A stretch of DNA of 10,614 nucleotides from Saprospiraceae bacterium (GTDB lineage: Bacteria > Bacteroidota > Bacteroidia > Bacteroidales > JAIPBB01), in the NCBI GenBank assembly GCA_021739805.1, contig JAIPBB010000184.1:1-10614 (forward strand), written 5' to 3'. Position 1 is the stretch's first letter. Each line of letters opens with the position of its first letter. Shown piece after piece: positions 5,640-10,614 of the stretch. The notes below the pieces were generated by a model. It ran no database searches and was not told the origin of the DNA. It saw only the letters and a program-made list of their open reading frames with translations. The translations under genes were made by a program, and so were the position numbers.

Positions 5640-8228
5640 TTACTCCTTAACTATTTTTATCCCTTTACTGAAATTTTGATTTTGTTTAATTGACAATATA
5701 TAATATCCTGTTGTTAAATTGATTTGGTCAGAGTAAGTATAACTGTTTCTGCCTTCTGACGGTTGATATATATCTTTATACACAATTTGCCCTCTTATAT
5801 TGTATAAATAAACTTCGACAGGTTCCGGGTTTTCAGTGTCAAATTCTATTGAAAATTCACTTTTGAATGGATTTGGTCCAACTGATGTAATACTTAATTG
5901 ACTTTCAACAGCAGCAGAACCAATGTTCACAGCAACAGGAGGAAAATATTCAAACTTTCCATCATAATCTGTTTGTTTTAGCCTGTAATAATAAGTGTTC
6001 GTTAATGGTTCTTTATCTTCATAAGTATAGTTTAAGATTGAATTACTATTTCCTGCACCTATAACTTTACCGATTATTTCGTAGTTTTTTGCATCTATTG
6101 ACCTTTCAATAGTGAAAAAATCATTATTAGTTTCTGTTGCTGTTTTCCATGACAAATCAACAGTTTTTCCATTATAATTTGCATCAAAGCTTAGTAATTC
6201 AATAGGAAGTCCACCAGTGCCTTCCCCGGCAGTCCAATCAGAAAAATGATTTATAAAAGTAACAGTAATTGTATTATTAACAACATCAACTACACCACCT
6301 TGTGGATGCCAACTATTGTCATACCATGAGAATAAGGCTAATGAAGCTTCATTCAAACCATTAAGTTCGCTATCGTTATAGTAGAAAACCATATCAACAT
6401 TATCGGGTTGAGTTGTAGGTTCGATTTCAACATAACGCTTTATGGTAGTAGTTCCGTTTGGAGTGTGTGGATGCTGTTTTCCTCTTTTAACTTTTACTTT
6501 TGTGTTTCCCGGATGGGATGAGCCTTTTGATTTTATTTTAATAGCTGCCTCAAGTCCATTTCCTCCAAAGCTGGTATAATTTGATGATGCTGTAACAACA
6601 ATAATTGGTGGTATGTCAGAAAAATTTCCTGCACCCGGACTTGAGACCGAGCTACTAACCTCTTTCCAATGATTATCAACATCAGTTCCATCGGCTAAAA
6701 CATCAGTTCTTTCGTAGTTTTCGTCATCCATTAAATCTAATAAACTTCCAGCATTATCAATTATTGTAGAATCTGATATTAGTTCAACAAAACGATCCTT
6801 TTTTAAATCCCAACCGGTTGGAGCTTGAATGTCGTAAGTTAATGCAGAAGTTGGTTCATTATTTTTGTTTCTAATTGCAATTACACAAAAACTATCCGGT
6901 AATAATGTTCCGGTTAATTGTAAAGTAGCTCCTATTTGATTTTTATTGTTTTTCTTGTTTTCAAAAAGTTTTAAATAACAATTGGATAAATCAATAGTTG
7001 AAGCAGAAAGATTGTAAAGTTCAATAAATTCATCTTTCTTTTCGCCATTATGCCCGTTAGCTGCGTATTCTGAAATTAATAGCTGACTTGCTGTTGGATT
7101 TGTAATAATCAGCTCACTTAGTGTTGAATTTTGATTATTATAAGCAGTAGCAATCCAATCTGCCGATTGTGAAACATTGCAAAAATGAACTTCATCAATA
7201 GCTCCATCAAAAAATTTCTGTCCACCATTATCTGAACCAATTGAAACAGCTTCATTATTGAGTTTAATAGTACCTGATACTGATACAGAGTTCTTTAATT
7301 GACCATCAATATATAATTTTAAAGAGCTTCCATCAAAAGTCATTACAATATTATACCATCTGCCATAATCAGGGATGCCTTCTCCCCAATCTATTCTGTA
7401 ATTTCCTGTTGTAGTAATAACTCCGACTTTCCAACCATTCCATTTATCTTGGTCTATTGTCCAACCGCTATTCCAGGTCTCCTTTTCAACAATTTTTGCA
7501 GTTAAATTATCATCAGTTCTAACCCATGCAGAAACAGTAATTTGATTCGCAAGATGAAGATTTGCAGTTTCTGGTATTTGTATGTAATCATTAGTGCCAT
7601 CAAAATTTCTACATAAACCAATTTTTCCGGTATCGGAACTTGAACCATGATTTATTCCATTGTTTGAATTTGAAGTTGCATCATTAAAATTATTTTCCAG
7701 GTTCCAAACTCCATTATAGCTTGAATTCCATGTTGAATTCGTTGAAGGATTGGAAGTAATACCGGATTTTCCATAATACATCCTAATTATTGTATTCGAT
7801 GATGCTGAAAGTAGAGGGATTTTCACCCATGCAGATAAAGCACCTGTTGAGCCATCATATGATATTAATTGATGTGATAAAATAAGTGAACCATCGCTAT
7901 TTGTAAATTCAATATCGTATCCATTGTTGTTTTTTATACTTCCTCCGTTTGAAGTTGTTTTTAAATATGTCTCGTTTAACTCTATAAGTACCGGGAAATC
8001 TATTAAATTCGTTGAGTCACCAATTTTTGTGTGGTCAATTGATATTGTTTGATAATTATCATAAGCCGTTGGGCTTGCAATTGCATCTTTACTAATTCCC
8101 AGATTATTGATTATGAAAACGCTTATGAAAACCATTACTGCTAATACTGATGTAATGGCAATGTATTTTACCAAGCTTGTTTTTAATTTGGTAGAAGGTT
8201 TTGGAGCTAATTTCATTTGTGATTTCAT
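5640..8228 (-). CDS. T9SS-exported LamG/lamin-tail multidomain protein
   Basis: An 862-aa protein probably carried across the inner membrane by Sec and across the outer membrane by the type IX secretion system, ending on the surface or secreted. In order: a basic N-terminus, a hydrophobic segment (about 22-42), a possible signal peptidase site after AIA (49-51), a DUF2341-like domain (about 58-153), a LamG-like jelly roll (about 171-365, with NFDGTNDYIQIP and GAIDEVHF), a lamin-tail-like domain (about 380-535, QLLISEYAANG..DEFIELYN), an unassigned beta-rich part (540-668), a fibronectin-III-like module (674-769), and a type A sorting domain (about 780-862, GPNPF.. to GIKIVKE). Adhesion or glycan binding is likely; no catalytic motif is seen. 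The start aligns without gaps with that of the 619-aa paralog 44 bases upstream, so the two may be co-transcribed. Confidence 0.85.
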   Translation of the reverse strand: MKSQMKLAPKPSTKLKTSLVKYIAITSVLAVMVFISVFIINNLGISKDAIASPTAYDNYQTISIDHTKIGDSTNLIDFPVLIELNETYLKTTSNGGSIKNNNGYDIEFTNSDGSLILSHQLISYDGSTGALSAWVKIPLLSASSNTIIRMYYGKSGITSNPSTNSTWNSSYNGVWNLENNFNDATSNSNNGINHGSSSDTGKIGLCRNFDGTNDYIQIPETANLHLANQITVSAWVRTDDNLTAKIVEKETWNSGWTIDQDKWNGWKVGVITTTGNYRIDWGEGIPDYGRWYNIVMTFDGSSLKLYIDGQLKNSVSVSGTIKLNNEAVSIGSDNGGQKFFDGAIDEVHFCNVSQSADWIATAYNNQNSTLSELIITNPTASQLLISEYAANGHNGEKKDEFIELYNLSASTIDLSNCYLKLFENKKNNKNQIGATLQLTGTLLPDSFCVIAIRNKNNEPTSALTYDIQAPTGWDLKKDRFVELISDSTIIDNAGSLLDLMDDENYERTDVLADGTDVDNHWKEVSSSVSSPGAGNFSDIPPIIVVTASSNYTSFGGNGLEAAIKIKSKGSSHPGNTKVKVKRGKQHPHTPNGTTTIKRYVEIEPTTQPDNVDMVFYYNDSELNGLNEASLALFSWYDNSWHPQGGVVDVVNNTITVTFINHFSDWTAGEGTGGLPIELLSFDANYNGKTVDLSWKTATETNNDFFTIERSIDAKNYEIIGKVIGAGNSNSILNYTYEDKEPLTNTYYYRLKQTDYDGKFEYFPPVAVNIGSAAVESQLSITSVGPNPFKSEFSIEFDTENPEPVEVYLYNIRGQIVYKDIYQPSEGRNSYTYSDQINLTTGYYILSIKQNQNFSKGIKIVKE
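5932..6210 (-). repeat. Near-identical 279-bp block shared with 8568-8846
   Basis: The block encodes the fibronectin-like module of the 862-aa protein (roughly LPIELLSF to the PPVAV region). Compared by eye with 8568-8846 there are 3 mismatches in 279 bases and no gaps, giving two amino-acid changes (Ile711/Leu467 and Tyr746/Cys502). Identity falls sharply at both ends: the sorting domains that follow share only about two thirds of their residues. This is a signature of recent gene conversion or module transfer. Confidence 0.85.
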
Positions 8229-8270
8229 AAGTTAATAATTTTTTAAGCTTCTGTTGCGTAATTCTGTTAT

Positions 8271-8620
8271 TTTTATTGTTTAATTACTTTCATTCCTTTG
8301 CTAAATAAATTGCTTTGTTTCATCGACAAAATATAGTATCCCGGTGATAAGACAATATTGTCAGTATAAGTATATTTGTTTGTACCTTCTTGAGGTTGAT
8401 ATATGTCTTTATACACAATTTGTCCTCTTATATTATAAAGATAAACTTCGAGTGCTTCCGAGCTTTGTGTTTCAAATTCAATATTAAAAGTGCTGCTAAA
8501 TGGATTTGGACCAATTGAATTAATAATTATTTGATTATCAACAACCGCAGATACTCCAATATTTACTGCAACAGGAGGAAAATATTCAAACTTTCCATCA
8601 TAATCTGTTTGTTTTAGCCT
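8271..8620 (-). repeat. 350-bp block nearly identical to 10265-10614
   Basis: Covers the sorting domain and the end of the fibronectin-like module. By eye it differs from 10265-10614 at 6 positions, with no gaps; four changes alter the protein. Similarity stops two bases beyond the stop codon on one side and continues to the window edge on the other, so the true length of the duplicated segment is unknown. Confidence 0.85.
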
Positions 8621-10132
8621 GTAATAACAAGTGTTGGTTAATGGTTCTTTATCTTCATAAGTATAGTTTAAGATTGAATTACTATTTCCTGCACCTATAA
8701 CTTTACCGATTATTTCGTAGTTTTTTGCATCTAATGACCTTTCAATAGTGAAAAAATCATTATTAGTTTCTGTTGCTGTTTTCCATGACAAATCAACAGT
8801 TTTTCCATTATAATTTGCATCAAAGCTTAGTAATTCAATAGGAAGTGTACCGCCACCATCAATATTGCTGCCAATTGCAAATTCCACTCTGTCAGTAAAT
8901 GGGTAATAAATGATTGATTTGGAGTTTGTGTCAATAACTGAGTTTTGTTCTTCCCAATCTGCATTTTCATTAGAATTTCTGCTAATAATTACATAATCTC
9001 CTGTTGAAGTCGATTTTGATGATATTGTTAATGGATTGCCATTATAATAATATTTTATTCTAAAATTAATGCTTTGGTTCGAGACTATATATACACCCCA
9101 ACTTCTGTTTTTGATTATACTGCTACTTCCATTTATTATAGTATTGAAATTTAATACAGTATCAAGATAATACATTTGAACAGCATCAGGTGCAAGATTA
9201 AAACTATCAATAACTACACTATCGCCATTAGGATGTATTATAGTATATGAATTGTTTGAAGAAGAGTATATGGGTAAACTACTATCGCCAATAGGAGCAC
9301 CTGAATATACCCAATTTGCTCCATAGATTACACCATTGAAATTATTTGATGAATTGTCGAATAAAGTTGTACCATTGTTTTCGTTAAAATTCCAATAGCC
9401 AACTAAATTTGCGTCTAAAGTGCTGGGATTTTGACACATCAATTCTCTGACTTCTGAAGCATTTAGGCATTTATTCCATATCGTTACTTCATCAATAACA
9501 CCTTTAAACCTTCTGTTATTATTTCCATAGTTAACAGCCCATTGCCCAATATTTAAAGCGAAATTACTATTAGTAACAATATTGCCGGTTTTGCCAACAG
9601 AAGTTTCCATAATGCCGTTTACATAGAGGTATATATTACTTCCATCATAGAGTCCTGCTAAATGATACCATTTTCCTTTTTCAGGCTGGGTAGTACTTGT
9701 GATATATCTTCTTCCTGAAGTTGTTTCAATTGCAAATTCAAATCTTGAATTATCTGAATTATGTTGAAACCAGAATTGTCCATTGTCTCCTTTAATAGTG
9801 GAGTTTACAGATACCATATTTGCCCATTTATTTCCAGTAGATGGTAAAGTGTCCCATTTAATCCAAGCTGTTACTGCTAATTGATTGGTGAAATTAAAAT
9901 TGTTATTTCCTAGTTCAACTCTATCATCTATGCCATCAAATTTCAAAGATGTATTAATGATTTCACTCTTAGAATTGTTTGCATAACTTGTTTTAGTTGA
10001 CCCAAAATAGTTTGCTAAAAAAATGCTTATAAACACAATAATAGCTATTGCACTAGCAACAGCTACATACTTTATCAGGCTTATTTTAAGATTTACTGAC
10101 ATTTTTGGTTTTATCACGTTTTGCATATTCAT
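8273..10132 (-). CDS. T9SS-exported LamG-domain protein
   Basis: A 619-aa paralog of the 862-aa protein encoded just downstream. In order: a basic N-terminus, a hydrophobic segment (about 21-41), a possible signal peptidase site after SYA (49-51), a LamG-like domain (about 62-225, SLKFDGIDDRVELG and GVIDEVTIWN), the linker VGYWNFNENNGTTLFDNS (244-261) often seen after LamG domains in this phylum, an unassigned beta-rich region (about 285-425), a fibronectin-like module (430-525), and a type A sorting domain (about 535-619, GPNPF.. to GMKVIKQ) for T9SS export. The role is probably cell-surface binding; no enzyme motif is seen. ATG 10132 is chosen because it aligns residue for residue with the paralog's start. 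There is no clear Shine-Dalgarno sequence and no exact TAnnTTTG in the 134-bp spacer upstream. Confidence 0.85.
   Translation of the reverse strand: MNMQNVIKPKMSVNLKISLIKYVAVASAIAIIVFISIFLANYFGSTKTSYANNSKSEIINTSLKFDGIDDRVELGNNNFNFTNQLAVTAWIKWDTLPSTGNKWANMVSVNSTIKGDNGQFWFQHNSDNSRFEFAIETTSGRRYITSTTQPEKGKWYHLAGLYDGSNIYLYVNGIMETSVGKTGNIVTNSNFALNIGQWAVNYGNNNRRFKGVIDEVTIWNKCLNASEVRELMCQNPSTLDANLVGYWNFNENNGTTLFDNSSNNFNGVIYGANWVYSGAPIGDSSLPIYSSSNNSYTIIHPNGDSVVIDSFNLAPDAVQMYYLDTVLNFNTIINGSSSIIKNRSWGVYIVSNQSINFRIKYYYNGNPLTISSKSTSTGDYVIISRNSNENADWEEQNSVIDTNSKSIIYYPFTDRVEFAIGSNIDGGGTLPIELLSFDANYNGKTVDLSWKTATETNNDFFTIERSLDAKNYEIIGKVIGAGNSNSILNYTYEDKEPLTNTCYYRLKQTDYDGKFEYFPPVAVNIGVSAVVDNQIIINSIGPNPFSSTFNIEFETQSSEALEVYLYNIRGQIVYKDIYQPQEGTNKYTYTDNIVLSPGYYILSMKQSNLFSKGMKVIKQ
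8568..8846 (-). repeat. Partner copy of the 5932-6210 block
   Basis: Encodes the fibronectin-like module of the 619-aa protein. It overlaps, at 8568-8620, the block shared with the third paralog, so at least this 53-bp part exists in three near-identical copies in the window (5932-5984, 8568-8620, 10562-10614). Confidence 0.85.
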
Positions 10133-10266
10133 TGTTCAGTGTTTTAAAATGGTTTTCTAAATATTAATCTTAATATGTTTTTTTTTTGACCGGAAAGCTT
10201 AAGAGTGCTGTAAGAATTTAATTTCTACCCCCCCCTAAAGAATCCTTAAATTACTTCTAAAATATT
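10133..10266 (-). other. Spacer with poly-A/T and poly-C/G tracts between two paralogs
   Basis: The 134-bp spacer lies upstream of the 619-aa gene. Read on the plus strand it contains a run of ten T (10178-10187), a run of eight C (10228-10235), and a 7-bp palindrome ATATTAA-TC-TTAATAT (10161-10176). On the coding strand these become A10 about 46-55 bases, and G8 about 96-103 bases, before the start codon. No exact Bacteroidota -7 element is present on the minus strand. The promoter may be non-canonical, or the gene may be read through from the upstream paralog. Confidence 0.6.
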
Positions 10267-10614
10267 TTATTGTTTAATTACTTTCATTCCTTTGCTGAAT
10301 AAATTGCTTTGTTTCATCGACAAAATATAGTATCCCGGTGATAAGCCAATATTGTCAGTATAAGTATATTTGTTTGTACCTTCTTGAGGTTGATATACGT
10401 CTTTATACACTATTTGTCCTCTTATATTATAAAGATAAACTTCGAGTGCTTCCGGGCTTTGTGTTTCAAATTCAACATTAAAAGTGCTGCTAAATGGATT
10501 TGGACCAATTGAATTAATAATTATTTGATTATCAACAACCGCAGATACTCCAATATTTACTGCAACAGGAGGAAAATATTCAAACTTTCCATCATAATCT
10601 GTTTGTTTTAGCCT
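10267..10614 (-). CDS. Third T9SS sorting-domain protein (C-terminal part only)
   Basis: The frame runs in from the right edge and ends at a TAA whose complement is at 10267-10269, giving 115 visible residues. It starts in the fibronectin-like module (RLKQTDYDGKFEYFPP) and covers the whole type A sorting domain (GPNPF.. to GMKVIKQ). Compared with the same part of the 619-aa protein only four residues differ (Ile to Val twice, Ser to Pro, Val to Gly). The N-terminal domains are outside the window, so the binding domain it carries is unknown. It is the upstream member of the tandem family. Confidence 0.85.
   Translation of the reverse strand, partial: RLKQTDYDGKFEYFPPVAVNIGVSAVVDNQIIINSIGPNPFSSTFNVEFETQSPEALEVYLYNIRGQIVYKDVYQPQEGTNKYTYTDNIGLSPGYYILSMKQSNLFSKGMKVIKQ

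Noticed and set aside
4702..8228. Functional link between the radical SAM protein and the T9SS cargo genes, for example peptide modification
   Set aside because: The genes are convergent and separated by a strong hairpin. Nothing in the cargo proteins looks like a modified precursor peptide.
10161..10187. Palindrome ATATTAA-TC-TTAATAT followed by T10 as a plus-strand terminator
   Set aside because: The stem has only A-T pairs with a two-base loop, and no plus-strand gene ends there.

Overview
The window is AT-rich and looks like chromosomal DNA of a Bacteroidota species. The main reasons are two complete and one partial protein ending in a type A C-terminal sorting domain of the type IX secretion system (T9SS), promoter-like elements of the Bacteroidota form TAnnTTTG, start codons without clear Shine-Dalgarno sequences, and a UvrA of a form I associate with this phylum. 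Assignment below phylum is not possible from the sequence alone.

Layout. Bases 2-127 are the last 41 codons of an IS5-type transposase. Then come three plus-strand genes: a full-length UvrA (190-2997), a GHMP-family sugar kinase resembling D-glycero-D-manno-heptose 7-phosphate kinase (3453-4475), and a small radical SAM protein (4702-5592). They are separated by spacers rich in short degenerate tandem repeats. One spacer holds a 26-codon remnant that resembles the start of an antitoxin gene. A perfect 15-bp hairpin (5581-5615) closes the plus-strand block and faces a convergent minus-strand block.

The minus-strand block (5640-10614) is a tandem family of exported T9SS cargo proteins. The first complete member (8273-10132, 619 aa) has a LamG-like domain. 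The second (5640-8228, 862 aa) has DUF2341-like, LamG-like and lamin-tail-like domains. A third, upstream member is cut by the window edge (10267-10614). The two complete proteins share an extended N-terminal export segment, and the C-terminal modules are related throughout the family. Stretches of near-identical DNA (about 98-99%) sit beside much more diverged homologous sequence, which points to recent duplication or gene conversion.

How the genes relate: the plus-strand genes (DNA repair, sugar activation, radical chemistry) show no obvious shared pathway and probably have separate promoters. The minus-strand genes form a real functional cluster of surface or secreted adhesin-like proteins. 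I see no clear sign of a wholly new system. The most informative signals are the mosaic relationship between the paralogs, their long conserved N-terminus, and the homopolymer tracts between two of them.
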